A stretch of DNA of 64,000 bases from Alphaproteobacteria bacterium (GTDB lineage Bacteria > Pseudomonadota > Alphaproteobacteria > UBA8366 > GCA-2717185), in the NCBI GenBank assembly GCA_012103325.1, contig WLWY01000001.1, forward strand, positions 620,001-684,000, read 5' to 3'. The position numbers and the translations under genes are program-made. The notes under the pieces were generated by a model that worked only from the letters and a program-made list of their open reading frames with translations, did no database searches and was not told where the DNA came from. Shown here one piece after another: positions 1 to 9,001 of the stretch; position 1 is the stretch's first letter; every line of letters starts with the position of its first letter.

Positions 1-1
1 T

Positions 2-1012
2 TTCGGATCGACGCTGAACGAGATGGAAAATCGGATAAGCGTCGATGCCGTGGTCGATATGGGAGACTACGGCAGCGCTGTAGTCGATCGAACCCAGGCG
101 CTCGGTCGGTGCATTTCGGGGTTTTCCGAAGTGCTCGACAGGCTGAAGCCCGATATTGTCCTGCTGTTGGGGGATCGCGGCGAAACATTGGCCGCTGCGT
201 TTTGCGCGGTGGAGATGGGCATCGTGGTCGCTCATATTCAAGCCGGCGATATCTCCGGCGGGTTGGACGATATCCACCGGCATAGCATTACGAAACTTTG
301 TCATCTGCATTTTTCGCAGAATGAGCGCCAACGCGAACGTGTCATTCGCCTCGGTGAAAGTCCGGATCGGGTCTGGAATTCAGGGGCTCCCTATATCGAC
401 AACATCCTGCAGGCGCGGTATCCAAAACCCGCTGAGGCGTTGACCAATATCGGCGTGCCGACAGACAGGCCCTACTTTCTCGTGCTTCAGCATTCGGATA
501 CGTACCGTCCCGAACTGGCCTATGACCATACGCGGGCCATCCTGGATGCCATGGCGGAAAAACCAGAAACAAAGATCGTCATTTATCCCTGTTCGGACCC
601 CGGCTATGCGCGCGTTATTGAAGCATTGAAGGAATTTGAAGGCCGCGACGGGTTCCATATGTTCAAGAGCATCGAGGCGCTGACCTTTCTAGGGTTGATG
701 TCCGGTGCGAAAGCCCTGGTCGGCAATTCCAGTGGCGGCATCATCGAAGCGCCTTATTTCAAACTACCGTTCATTTTGGTCGGGGATCGTCAGGATGGCC
801 GGGATATGGCGAATAACGTTATTAAGGTATCGAAACCGACACAGGATACGATCGATCAGGCTATCCTGCGGTCGGAGGATCCTGTCTTCCGTGCCGCGAT
901 GGATGACGATGCCCAACCCTTCGGCGACGGCCAGGCTTGTCCCCGTATCTATAATGTCCTGAAACAGACGAACGTGACTCCGTCCCTGTTTCGCAAGCGA
1001 ATCAGCTATTGA
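2..1012 (+). CDS. neuC: UDP-N-acetylglucosamine 2-epimerase (hydrolysing), NeuC family, 5' end outside window
   Basis: NeuC-family enzymes hydrolyse and epimerise UDP-GlcNAc-type sugars to free ManNAc-type sugars, the first committed step toward nonulosonic acids. The reading frame is open to the left edge without a stop. The residues before the first Met at 23 (FGSTLNE) match the family motif after the N-terminal Rossmann strand, so about 50 residues lie outside the window and the Met at 23 is internal. Visible signatures are LLLGDRGETLAAA, a GGLDD.HR.SI segment in the place of the usual GE.TEGA.DE.IRH, and GNSSGGIIEAP near the C-terminus. A second, complete homologue lies at 15618. The gene overlaps the following synthase by 4 bases, which suggests translational coupling. 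Family is clear; the exact sugar substrate is inferred only. Confidence 0.85.
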   Translation, partial: FGSTLNEMENRISVDAVVDMGDYGSAVVDRTQALGRCISGFSEVLDRLKPDIVLLLGDRGETLAAAFCAVEMGIVVAHIQAGDISGGLDDIHRHSITKLCHLHFSQNERQRERVIRLGESPDRVWNSGAPYIDNILQARYPKPAEALTNIGVPTDRPYFLVLQHSDTYRPELAYDHTRAILDAMAEKPETKIVIYPCSDPGYARVIEALKEFEGRDGFHMFKSIEALTFLGLMSGAKALVGNSSGGIIEAPYFKLPFILVGDRQDGRDMANNVIKVSKPTQDTIDQAILRSEDPVFRAAMDDDAQPFGDGQACPRIYNVLKQTNVTPSLFRKRISY

Positions 1013-2070
1013 GTACGGTCATGAATAGCTATTCCCTGCAACAACGTTTTCCAATTGGCGATCGCATGGTAGGCGATGGACGTTGCCTGGTGATTGCGGA
1101 AATCGGCCCGAACCACAATGGCGATTCCGACCTTGCTCATCGGTTGATCGATGCGGCGGCTGACGCCGGTTGTGACGGGGTCAAATTTCAGCACAGGCGG
1201 GCGAGCGATGAGCTTTTTGATCGGCAGACCCGGTCCTACTATTACGATGAGCCGCGCTTTAAATTTATCGAACGGGTGCAGGAGTTTTCCGAGGAAACGC
1301 ATCGCGCTTTCCTGGAGCATGCGCATAAGCGTGGCATGCTGCATATTTGCTCCGCGATGTGCGAAGAGGCCGTCGGCCGTATCGCCGCTTTAGGTTGCGA
1401 TGCCCTGAAAATTCCATCCGGTGAAGTGGGCAATCCGTGGCTTCTTGAGCGCGCGGGACACAGTGGCTTGCCGATCATCGCCTCCAGCGGAATGAGTCCT
1501 CTCGATGAGATCGATGAAATGATGCGTTGCCTTGCCGAAGCGTCCGACCGGCTTGTCCTGCTGCATTGTGTTTCCGAATATCCGACGGCGCTAGAAGACA
1601 TGAACCTCCGACTGCTGCCCTTCTATGCGAAGCGCTATAATTGTCCGGTCGGGCTGTCGGATCACAGTCGGAACCTGGATGAAGTCGCCGCGTCCGTAGC
1701 GCTTGGCGCCGCAATGATCGAGGTTCACTTCACCTTTGACAGGGACGCTGTCGGTCCGGACCATCATATCTCCTTGTTACCGGAAGAAATGGCGGCACTA
1801 TGCCGACATGTCAGGGAGCTGGAAGTAGCACTTGGTGTTCCGGAGAAAGTGCTGGGTGCTCATGCGGACAACATGCGGGGCACGTTCACCAACAGTATCG
1901 TGACCCGTGTCGCGCTGCCTGCTGGCAGCCGATTGAGTCGAGAGACACTGGCGCTCAAAAAGCCCGGTAGCGGCATGCCGCCGACAAGGCTACTGGATGT
2001 GTTGGGAAAACAGCTTTCGCGGGATGTCCCCGCAGATCATCCGATATCCGAGGGTGATCTGGCCGAATGA
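1009..2070 (+). CDS. neuB: NeuB-family nonulosonate synthase (first of three)
   Basis: Condenses phosphoenolpyruvate with a ManNAc-type sugar to give a nonulosonic acid. The N-terminal TIM barrel carries IAEIGPNHNGD (about residues 29-39), VKFQ, SSGM, HCVSEYP and GLSDHS. The metal-binding second His is kept in IEVHFTFDRDAVGPDHH (the usual Lys before His is Val). The C-terminal 60 residues form an antifreeze/SAF-like lid (VALPAGSRL..ETLALKKPGSGM). The track start is TTG at 1009, overlapping the neuC stop; an ATG at 1021 is equally plausible and neither has a strong ribosome site. Placed directly after a NeuC, it forms a minimal epimerase-synthase pair separate from the LegG-LegI pair at 15618-17898. 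Confidence 0.9.
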   Translation: MSTVMNSYSLQQRFPIGDRMVGDGRCLVIAEIGPNHNGDSDLAHRLIDAAADAGCDGVKFQHRRASDELFDRQTRSYYYDEPRFKFIERVQEFSEETHRAFLEHAHKRGMLHICSAMCEEAVGRIAALGCDALKIPSGEVGNPWLLERAGHSGLPIIASSGMSPLDEIDEMMRCLAEASDRLVLLHCVSEYPTALEDMNLRLLPFYAKRYNCPVGLSDHSRNLDEVAASVALGAAMIEVHFTFDRDAVGPDHHISLLPEEMAALCRHVRELEVALGVPEKVLGAHADNMRGTFTNSIVTRVALPAGSRLSRETLALKKPGSGMPPTRLLDVLGKQLSRDVPADHPISEGDLAE

Positions 2071-2750
2071 GCGGGCTGGTCCTGTCTATTCACCAGCCGG
2101 CTTATCTGCCTTGGATTGGCTATCTGGATCGGATTGCTCGGTCTGACCTGTTTGTATTTCTGGACACGGTACAGTTTCAGAAGAACAGCTTCCAGAACCG
2201 GAACCGCGTCCGCACGGCGCAAGGTGACACATGGCTCACTGTACCGGTAAAAAGCCGCGATCATATCCAGGGATCGCTTCTCGATATCGAAATTAGTGCC
2301 GCCGTCCGTTGGCAAGTGAAACACTTGCGAACGCTTGAGCAAGCCTACAGCAAAGCGCCGCATTTCGGGCGCGTGATGGAGTGGTTACGACCTTTCTACG
2401 AGCAAAGCTGGAGCAGGTTATCGGAACTTTGTTGGGCAATGCTGGAAGAGCACCTGAATGCTGCTGGCATAAAAACCAAGCTTCTTCGTGCGTCTGAATT
2501 GGATGGCATCGATGGACGGAAAAGCGAACTGATTCTCAGTATTGCCCGCCGTGTGGAAGCAGACACTTACCTCTCCGGCCCGCTTGGTCTGGACTATCTG
2601 GATCGCGATTCATTTGTTCAGGCAGGCATCGAACTGGATGTTCATAAGTTCGAGCACCCCAACTACCGTCAACTTCGAGAGCCCTTCATCGCGCATATGG
2701 CCGCCGTTGACCGGATGATGTGTGAAGGGAAGTCGATTGAGTGGCGCTAA
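2067..2750 (+). CDS. WbqC-like family protein
   Basis: 227 residues with the hallmark N-terminus of the WbqC family: SIHQPAYLPWIGYLDRI, FLDTVQFQKNSFQNRN and WLTVPVK. Family members occur in O-antigen, capsule and nonulosonate clusters; the biochemical role is not established, though acyl- or amino-transfer roles have been suggested by context. The start ATG overlaps the NeuB stop by 4 bases, so it is translated within the same operon. No signal peptide or membrane segment is visible, so it is cytosolic. Family call is confident, function open. Confidence 0.85.
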   Translation: MSGLVLSIHQPAYLPWIGYLDRIARSDLFVFLDTVQFQKNSFQNRNRVRTAQGDTWLTVPVKSRDHIQGSLLDIEISAAVRWQVKHLRTLEQAYSKAPHFGRVMEWLRPFYEQSWSRLSELCWAMLEEHLNAAGIKTKLLRASELDGIDGRKSELILSIARRVEADTYLSGPLGLDYLDRDSFVQAGIELDVHKFEHPNYRQLREPFIAHMAAVDRMMCEGKSIEWR

Positions 2751-2795
2751 ACAGCCGAATGCCGCTATATCGGCTATTCCGCAAGTAGCACGAAT

Positions 2796-4607
2796 GTGAA
2801 ACGTATAGCAGTCGTATATGATCGTGCCGATGCGAAAGCGCTGGGTGATGCGGGACCGGTCGATTCTATCCTGGCAATGACGCCAGACGCGCGCGGCTCT
2901 ATTCCTGACGCGTCGGACCGTGTGTTGACCAGCGCAGATCTGTTCGGGAAGTTTGGCCACGCTCGGGCACTGGTCTGGCGTCGGCGCCTGCATCGGATTG
3001 TCGGTGCAAAGCAAAATGAATTCGGCCGCTATACGAATATCCTGTCAAATTACGTTCTGGGCATGCTGGATCAAAATCTATCCTTTGCGGCTCGGACGCA
3101 TGAGACATTTAGGAATCTGACTGCGGACGTACTCTTGTTGGTACGAGCAAGGGACGGCCAGTGGCATGAATTTGATGAGCGCGCTGCGGCGGCAGATGCA
3201 TTTGTCGAGAAGCTTGCCGGGATGTCCGTCTCGGAACCCGAACGAACATCTCCCGTCTTTCCGTGGCTTTACCAATTCCTCGCCGAGATCGTTATACGGA
3301 TTATTGCGAAAAAGGGGCCATGGTGTGTTTGCACGCGAACAGGACTTCCCTTTGGCCTCGACCAGGCTCTTTATGACAGTCCAAAACGGCTACGTCGGCT
3401 CGTGCTCAATTTATCGGTAGACAACAAAAGTTATGGCCGCTTGTTTCGGGAGATGGTTCGCTTCCTACGTACGCCGACCCCGTTGTTTCAGATAGACATC
3501 CCGATGGTACCGGATCGCTCGGCCGAAGCGATTGTTGGCGCCAGTCTGACGACGATGAATGGGACAATCCCGCCGGTCGTTCTAAAAGTCTGTCAGGAAC
3601 CCGTGTGTCGTACTTCCGGAAGTATCGTAGGCTCGGTCGCCGCTTTGAAACGCATTCTCTCGATCCTTAAGCCGAAAGCATCTGTCTCATATCAGACCAG
3701 CAGTACTGCGGAACACGTTCTGTCCGCCGCTGCCGCGGAAGCGGGGATTGATCGAGTTGTTTTGAATTATAATTCCCACACGCGCTCGACGGGGGCTTGC
3801 AGCGTCTTTTCCAATCATGGCCACTACCGGCTGAAAGTCTGGAACGCGTTGGCCGACAGAGTGCTGACATGGTCGCCCAATGGGGCGGAGTTGATCGAAA
3901 GCCTGCGACAACCATCCGATGACAGAGAAGTGACGGCCGTCCGACCGATGCCTCCAATTGCCTATGACGTGGCGCGTGAGGGTCTCACGATGAGTGAGAC
4001 GCCGATTGTGTTGCACGCCGGCAGCTTTCTATCCTGGGACCGCACGCTGCTCTGGTGCCTAGAGACTAGCGATGAGTACGCCGATAGCATCCTTTCCTTT
4101 GCGAAAGTTGCAACGAAGGTCGAGAGCATTCACGCCGTGGCGCGATGCAAGAAGAAAGGAGAAGCAGGAGGAGAGGCGATTGCCCGCCTGTGGCCGCCGA
4201 ATAGCCCTGTATCCCTTCAGGGACTGGAGCGCCCGTTTAAGGAAGTGCTGCTTGAAACGACACTGTTGGTCAGCTTTATGTCAACGGTAATCGAGGAAGC
4301 GCTTGCCGCGCGGACACCGGTCCTGCTCTGGGGACCTACCGATCGATACCTGCATTTATCGCCGCGGTGGGAGCCTCCCACTGGTCCTGGAGACCGGGCA
4401 GCGGTTTACGCAGCATCGGACGAACCGGCATTGGCAGAGATGCTGCGCTCGATTGTCGCTGCGCATAAGGGGTCGCCGCTTACTGACGCAGAGATTGCAC
4501 CCTATATCTTTGACGAGAATGTTCCGGGCCTCGAAGCGATACCCGACTGGATAGACGAGGGAAACTTCCCGGATTGGCATGGCGTAGAGGCGAAGGCCTG
4601 TGGTTGA
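2796..4607 (+). CDS. Uncharacterised GT-B-like surface carbohydrate biosynthesis protein
   Basis: 603 residues from a GTG start (an ATG two bases upstream runs straight into a stop). No signal peptide and no clear membrane segment. The C-terminal half (about residues 380-560) has the look of a GT-B nucleotide-sugar-binding domain: VLHAGSFLSWD, then a strand-loop pattern leading to LLVSFMSTVIEEALAARTP and LLWGPTDRYLH, resembling the donor-site Glu loop where glycosyltransferases choose a sugar. The first half I do not recognise. It lies between WbqC and a cytidylyltransferase and probably transfers or exports a nonulosonate unit. A polymerase-capping or CDP-glycerol-type role cannot be excluded. 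Confidence 0.55.
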   Translation: MKRIAVVYDRADAKALGDAGPVDSILAMTPDARGSIPDASDRVLTSADLFGKFGHARALVWRRRLHRIVGAKQNEFGRYTNILSNYVLGMLDQNLSFAARTHETFRNLTADVLLLVRARDGQWHEFDERAAAADAFVEKLAGMSVSEPERTSPVFPWLYQFLAEIVIRIIAKKGPWCVCTRTGLPFGLDQALYDSPKRLRRLVLNLSVDNKSYGRLFREMVRFLRTPTPLFQIDIPMVPDRSAEAIVGASLTTMNGTIPPVVLKVCQEPVCRTSGSIVGSVAALKRILSILKPKASVSYQTSSTAEHVLSAAAAEAGIDRVVLNYNSHTRSTGACSVFSNHGHYRLKVWNALADRVLTWSPNGAELIESLRQPSDDREVTAVRPMPPIAYDVAREGLTMSETPIVLHAGSFLSWDRTLLWCLETSDEYADSILSFAKVATKVESIHAVARCKKKGEAGGEAIARLWPPNSPVSLQGLERPFKEVLLETTLLVSFMSTVIEEALAARTPVLLWGPTDRYLHLSPRWEPPTGPGDRAAVYAASDEPALAEMLRSIVAAHKGSPLTDAEIAPYIFDENVPGLEAIPDWIDEGNFPDWHGVEAKACG

Positions 4608-5322
4608 AAGTGGTATCAATCTGGCGCTGATACCAGCCCGCGGTGGGTCCAAGCGAATTCCAGGAAAGAACATCGCAGACTGCGCCGGGCGGCCTCTGAT
4701 TGAATGGACCATCATGGCCGCTTTAGGGGCAGCATCCATTCACCGGGTTATCGTTTCAACAGACAGTTCCGACATTGCCGAAATCGCTTCCGCGGCGGGA
4801 GCTGAGGTCCCCTTCCTGCGCCCGCTCGACCTATCCGGAGACACGGTGGAAATGATCGACGTGATGCGCCACATTCTGGATTGGGTACGAGACAGTGAAC
4901 GGGTAGCTGTCGAATCCTTGGTGTTGCTGCAGCCGACGAGCCCGCTGCGAACCGCACGACACGTCGATGAAGCGTTGCAGCAGATGCGCGAATGCAATGC
5001 CGATACGATCGTCAGTGTGGCGCAACTTTCCCATATCGAGCATCCAGCCGTTGCGCATCGGCTGGAGAATGGAATTCTGTCTTCCTACGTACCAGGGTTG
5101 GCCGATCAAACAGAATTGCCGTCGGCTTTTATGCGTAATGGACCGGCAATTCTGGCGAACCGGCCGCACGTCATTGATGCGGGTCAGAAATTTGGGGAAC
5201 GGCTGGCAGGGTATGTTATGCCGCGGGCAGACTCCGTGGATATAGATGAAGCGTTCGATTTGAAACTCGCCTCTCTACTGCTTGAAGAGCGGATGTCAAA
5301 CGACGCCGAGGCAATGCAATGA
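4600..5322 (+). CDS. CMP-nonulosonate cytidylyltransferase, NeuA/PseF type
   Basis: Activates a nonulosonic acid with CTP. The N-terminal nucleotide-binding motif is IPARGGSKRIPGKNI, whose Arg-Ile pair is more like pseudaminate (PseF) cytidylyltransferases than the Gly-Leu/Val pair of NeuA/LegF. LLQPTSPLRTARHVDEAL and SVDIDEAFDLKLA are also typical. The GTG start at 4600 lies 8 bases inside the upstream gene, with a purine-rich stretch (gaggcgaagg) before it. It is the first of three cytidylyltransferases in this locus and probably serves the product of the NeuC-NeuB pair at the left edge. Confidence 0.88.
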   Translation: MVESGINLALIPARGGSKRIPGKNIADCAGRPLIEWTIMAALGAASIHRVIVSTDSSDIAEIASAAGAEVPFLRPLDLSGDTVEMIDVMRHILDWVRDSERVAVESLVLLQPTSPLRTARHVDEALQQMRECNADTIVSVAQLSHIEHPAVAHRLENGILSSYVPGLADQTELPSAFMRNGPAILANRPHVIDAGQKFGERLAGYVMPRADSVDIDEAFDLKLASLLLEERMSNDAEAMQ

Positions 5323-6341
5323 ATCTGCTTGTAACCGGCGGCTGTGGCTTCGTCGGCCTGAATCTGTTGGGTGCGTTGACGAACCGGCCCATCAAGGAAG
5401 TACGGATCGTTGACAATTTGACCAATAGTTCCCGTGGAAATCTGGAAACTGTGCTCAGCTATATTTCGGGTGACCGGGTCCAGCGCGTTGCTGCCGACCA
5501 GTGGGTTCTTCCTGGTACGGAGGGCGAGTGGACGGTCAAGTTGATCGAAGCGGACATCCGAGACGCCGAAGCGATGCGCACGTTGAGCGACGGTATCGAT
5601 GCGACGATCAACCTGGCCGCACAATCGGGTGTGCCGGCCTCTTTGGACGATCCACGCTTCGACCTAGAGCAGAATGTCATCGGGACGTTCAACTTACTTG
5701 AGGCCTGTCGTGCCCACAGTGTTGGAACTTTCATAACGGCATCATCTGCGGCAGTGCTGGGCGACGCGGCGCCGCCGCAGAAGGAGGATCAGCGCATATT
5801 GCCGCTGTCTCCTTATGGTGCGAGCAAGGCGGCGACGGAGATTTACTGTTCGGCATATAACGCTTCGTTTGGGTTGAATACGTTGGCCTTTCGATTTTCG
5901 AATGTTTATGGCCCGTTCTCCTGGCGCAAAGGCAGCGTCGTGGCGCTGTTCATAAAGAAGCTGTTGTCTGGCGAGGCGATTTGTATAAACGGGGACGGCT
6001 CCCAACGGCGCGACTTTCTTTATGTTTCCGACCTCGCGGAAGTCGTCGCGGACGCCGCTTTAGGACGGCTGCAAGGACCTATTCCCTGGGGCGAGGCTGT
6101 TAATATTTCCACGGGGATTCAGACATCGGTCTCGCATTTGGCCGAATGTATTCAGCGGGAAGCGGAGCGCGTCGGCGTTCCCTGCCCGATAGAACACGCG
6201 CCTGCGCGCACGGGCGATGTGTCGGCCAGTGCGCCGTCCCCGCAGAGATTGGAAACCTTGCAGCCAACGCTGAAAATGCGGCGGCTCGAAGAAGGTCTGC
6301 CGCAGACGGTGGACTGGTTCATTCAGAATTGGCGAACGTAA
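5319..6341 (+). CDS. NAD-dependent epimerase/dehydratase (extended SDR)
   Basis: 340 residues. The Rossmann motif VTGGCGFVGLNL opens the protein, followed by DNLTNSSRGN, NLAAQSGVP, a catalytic Ser region (TASSAAV) and YGASKAATE containing the Tyr-x3-Lys pair. RFSNVYGPFS and DFLYVSDLAE support a UDP-sugar epimerase rather than a short dehydrogenase. It resembles the UDP-hexose(NAc) 4-epimerase group more than the LegB 4,6-dehydratases, so it does not fill the missing first legionaminate step. ATG overlaps the upstream stop by 4 bases. Confidence 0.85.
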   Translation: MNLLVTGGCGFVGLNLLGALTNRPIKEVRIVDNLTNSSRGNLETVLSYISGDRVQRVAADQWVLPGTEGEWTVKLIEADIRDAEAMRTLSDGIDATINLAAQSGVPASLDDPRFDLEQNVIGTFNLLEACRAHSVGTFITASSAAVLGDAAPPQKEDQRILPLSPYGASKAATEIYCSAYNASFGLNTLAFRFSNVYGPFSWRKGSVVALFIKKLLSGEAICINGDGSQRRDFLYVSDLAEVVADAALGRLQGPIPWGEAVNISTGIQTSVSHLAECIQREAERVGVPCPIEHAPARTGDVSASAPSPQRLETLQPTLKMRRLEEGLPQTVDWFIQNWRT

Positions 6342-6406
6342 GGTGCGCCGCATCCAGTCGGTTTGCGGAAACGACGATAAAAATCTAACGAGTAGAGGCT
6401 AGTACC

Positions 6407-7561
6407 GTGAAAATTATGATCCTGGGTGGCGATGGGTATTTGGGGTGGCCGACGGCCATGCACTTTTCGAAGCAGGGGCACGAGGTAATCGTCACCGATA
6501 ACTTCCTGAAGCGTCGCCTTGAGATGGAGGAGGGGCTCTCGTCCTTATGGCCGGTTCCCCATCTGCATCGGCGCTCGAAAGTATGGAAGGAGGTCACAGG
6601 CAACGACATTATCGTCGAACCGAACGATCTTCGAAATAGCCGTGCAGTTTACAAAATAATGGAGACCTACAAACCCGATGCAATCGTGCACTACGCCGAG
6701 CAGCCGTCGGCTCCGTATTCGATGCAGGGGTTGGAGCGCGCATCACTGACCCAGCACAATAACGTTATCGGTACGCTGAACCTGCTCTTCGCCATGCAGG
6801 CACATTGCCCCGAAGCGCATCTTGTGAAGCTGGGCACGATGGGGGAATACGGGACACCCAATATCGATATCGAGGAAGGTTACATCACGATCGACCACAA
6901 TGGCCGATCGGACACCCTTCCCTTTCCCAAGCAGCCTTTCAGTTTCTACCACTTATCGAAAGTGCACGACTCCAACAATATTATGTTCTGCTGCAAGAAT
7001 TGGGGACTTCGATCAACGGACCTCAACCAAGGTGTCGTATATGGTGTTCATACGGATGACACGAAGCTTCATCCTGAATTGGGGACAAGTTTCCACTATG
7101 ACGATATTTTCGGTACCGTCCTGAACCGCTTCTGCGTACAGGCGGTCGTCGACCATCCGTTAACCGTATACGGTAAAGGCGGGCAAACCCGTACCTTCCT
7201 GAATATTCGCGACACACTGAAATGTGTCGAACTGGCTGTGACAAACCCGGCGGATGAGGGTGAGTTCCGGGTATTCAACCAGTTTACGGAGACCTTTTCG
7301 GTGCTTCAGTTGGCGGAGATAGTCAAGGACGCGTGCAGCGGTCATGGGATCGACGTGAAGGTCGACCATATACCTAACCCGAGAATTGAAAAAGAAGAAC
7401 ATTACTACAATCCGAAGAACGATAAGTTGCTGGCTCTGGGGCTTTACCCATTATTGCTATCTGACGTGTTGATCAATGAAATGGTGAGTGAAATCGGAAC
7501 AGCGAAAGATCAGGTTGATCATGGCGTGATGTTGCCACGCGTAAAGTGGCGGCATCACTGA
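6407..7561 (+). CDS. sqdB: UDP-sulfoquinovose synthase (SQD1/SqdB family)
   Basis: Converts UDP-glucose and sulfite to UDP-sulfoquinovose using bound NAD. Nearly the whole length follows plant SQD1 and bacterial SqdB: GGDGYLGWPTAMH at the N-terminus, YAEQPSAPYSM, TQHNNVIGTLNLLFAM, the catalytic Thr in KLGTMGEYGTPNIDIEEG, Tyr-Lys in FYHLSKVHDSNN, DLNQGVVYGV, VYGKGGQTRTFLNIRDT, and EEHYYNPKNDKL close to the C-terminus. The length of 384 residues is normal for the family. The GTG start follows a 65-base gap. In photosynthetic bacteria the product feeds sulfolipid; here there is no SqdX-type lipid glycosyltransferase and the gene sits inside a surface glycan operon, so a sulfonated glycan sugar is the likelier use. 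Confidence 0.95.
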   Translation: MKIMILGGDGYLGWPTAMHFSKQGHEVIVTDNFLKRRLEMEEGLSSLWPVPHLHRRSKVWKEVTGNDIIVEPNDLRNSRAVYKIMETYKPDAIVHYAEQPSAPYSMQGLERASLTQHNNVIGTLNLLFAMQAHCPEAHLVKLGTMGEYGTPNIDIEEGYITIDHNGRSDTLPFPKQPFSFYHLSKVHDSNNIMFCCKNWGLRSTDLNQGVVYGVHTDDTKLHPELGTSFHYDDIFGTVLNRFCVQAVVDHPLTVYGKGGQTRTFLNIRDTLKCVELAVTNPADEGEFRVFNQFTETFSVLQLAEIVKDACSGHGIDVKVDHIPNPRIEKEEHYYNPKNDKLLALGLYPLLLSDVLINEMVSEIGTAKDQVDHGVMLPRVKWRHH

Positions 7562-8988
7562 AAACAGACGTCCGGCAGATAACAAATATATTGACACGAA
7601 TAGTGCGTACCTTCTTCCGTAAAGTAGCGTTCCGGATCTTTCGTTGCATCGTCCGCGTCGCACAGAACTTGCCTTTCGGGGCGGATCGCTTTCCCGCTGC
7701 GCTGGCTGCTTGGCGGATCGCTTCGCGGACGCGCGTAATCGTCGAGGTGCCGGGGGCGTCACGTGTCGCCGTGTTCGACGCTTTCCGGTTTCGCCACGAT
7801 GTCGATCTGATAGGCGCCGAAAGACGGCTAACGCTGCTCGAACTTCCCGTTGCCGACCTTCAGGCCGTCAGCGCTCTTTTTTCGACGCGTCCACCTTTGG
7901 AAACACACGAAGCCTATTACTATTTTCTCGAAACAGATGAGCGCTGTTGGGCTGAACGTGAAAAGCTTGCGGACTTCGTCCAAAAGGTTTGCCGTTCTTT
8001 GGCGCACCGCCTTTCGCTGGATGCCGCAATCTCCCCTGGCGTCTTTTATGAATACGAAATTCCCTGGTCGGCGGGTTTCAGGGATATCGGAAAGCAGTTT
8101 GTGGCGGTCCATAAGGAATTTACCGTCATGGGCCCCGAAAATATGCAAGAACGCATCAAACGCTTCGCTCAACAACGTCGCAAGTTTCACGGCACGGGGG
8201 TTTATGTCGTCAACGAGTTAGCGGCCCGATTGTTTACCGAAAGTGGTATTGCGCAAACCGACCAGGTTAAAGTCGTCGGGTTGCCAAGAATGGATGCACT
8301 CTTCCAGCGGTTTGATACGCGGAATCCTGACTGTCAGCCAGTTAGTGAGAAAAAAGAGGGCAAACAGATCACACTGTTTTCCTTTGCGCATTATGGCGGA
8401 GACCTCGAGCCAGGTGAACGGCGCTCGAAGCTGTTCAGCAAATACGACCACGAAGGCTTTGTTCGTCTGTTCAACGAAGTTCATGGAATGATGGGTCGCC
8501 TTGCCCTTAATTTTCCGGATGCTAAATTTGTTATTAAACCGAAAAACGTTGTCGATTGGTGGACGACAGAGATTGATGCCGCAATCGTTGCGGCAACCGG
8601 CCGGCATGTTGGCGAGATCCCGAATCTGTCGGTTGAAGATCGCCCGCCACATGATTTGTTAGCCGAATCGGATGCCGTTATTGGCTTCAACTCGACCGTT
8701 CTTCTTGAATCGAAGATCGCGAGAAAAACGACAATTCTACCGCTCTTCGCTGAGGCGACCGACCGGTATCCTGATAATGTTTACCTAAAAGAGAATGCGG
8801 ATATCTTTATCTGTCCCAATTCGGCTGAGGCAATGGAATCTGTTTTACGGCAGGTTCTGCTTGGCGAGGCGGTGGCTGAGCCGGCATCGCAGAAAAGAGT
8901 GTCGGAGGTGCTGAATTTCTATTTGGGTTACTCTGATGGAAATTGTACGCGCCGTTTCATAGATGAATTTTGTGCGGCAATAGGCTGA
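7546..8988 (+). CDS. Uncharacterised GT-B-like surface carbohydrate protein
   Basis: 480 residues from a GTG start 16 bases inside sqdB. An N-terminal basic stretch with hydrophobic patches may associate with the membrane. About residues 170-250 read like the acceptor domain of GT-B-type surface polysaccharide proteins (FVAVHKEFT, VYVVNELAARLF, KVVGLPRMD). The C-terminal half has FVIKPKN and a donor-loop-like ESDAVIGFNSTVLLESKIA followed by a Pro-Leu-Phe turn. It shares this layout, but little obvious sequence, with the genes at 9002, 14491 and 25130. Function is inferred as sugar transfer; no family name is claimed. Confidence 0.55.
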   Translation: MAASLKTDVRQITNILTRIVRTFFRKVAFRIFRCIVRVAQNLPFGADRFPAALAAWRIASRTRVIVEVPGASRVAVFDAFRFRHDVDLIGAERRLTLLELPVADLQAVSALFSTRPPLETHEAYYYFLETDERCWAEREKLADFVQKVCRSLAHRLSLDAAISPGVFYEYEIPWSAGFRDIGKQFVAVHKEFTVMGPENMQERIKRFAQQRRKFHGTGVYVVNELAARLFTESGIAQTDQVKVVGLPRMDALFQRFDTRNPDCQPVSEKKEGKQITLFSFAHYGGDLEPGERRSKLFSKYDHEGFVRLFNEVHGMMGRLALNFPDAKFVIKPKNVVDWWTTEIDAAIVAATGRHVGEIPNLSVEDRPPHDLLAESDAVIGFNSTVLLESKIARKTTILPLFAEATDRYPDNVYLKENADIFICPNSAEAMESVLRQVLLGEAVAEPASQKRVSEVLNFYLGYSDGNCTRRFIDEFCAAIG

Positions 8989-9001
8989 TAGATCTCAGCG
9001 A

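Noticed and set aside
5319..6341. LegB 4,6-dehydratase
   Set aside because: Motifs (DNLTNSSRGN, YGASK) fit a 4-epimerase better; LegB may lie outside the window.
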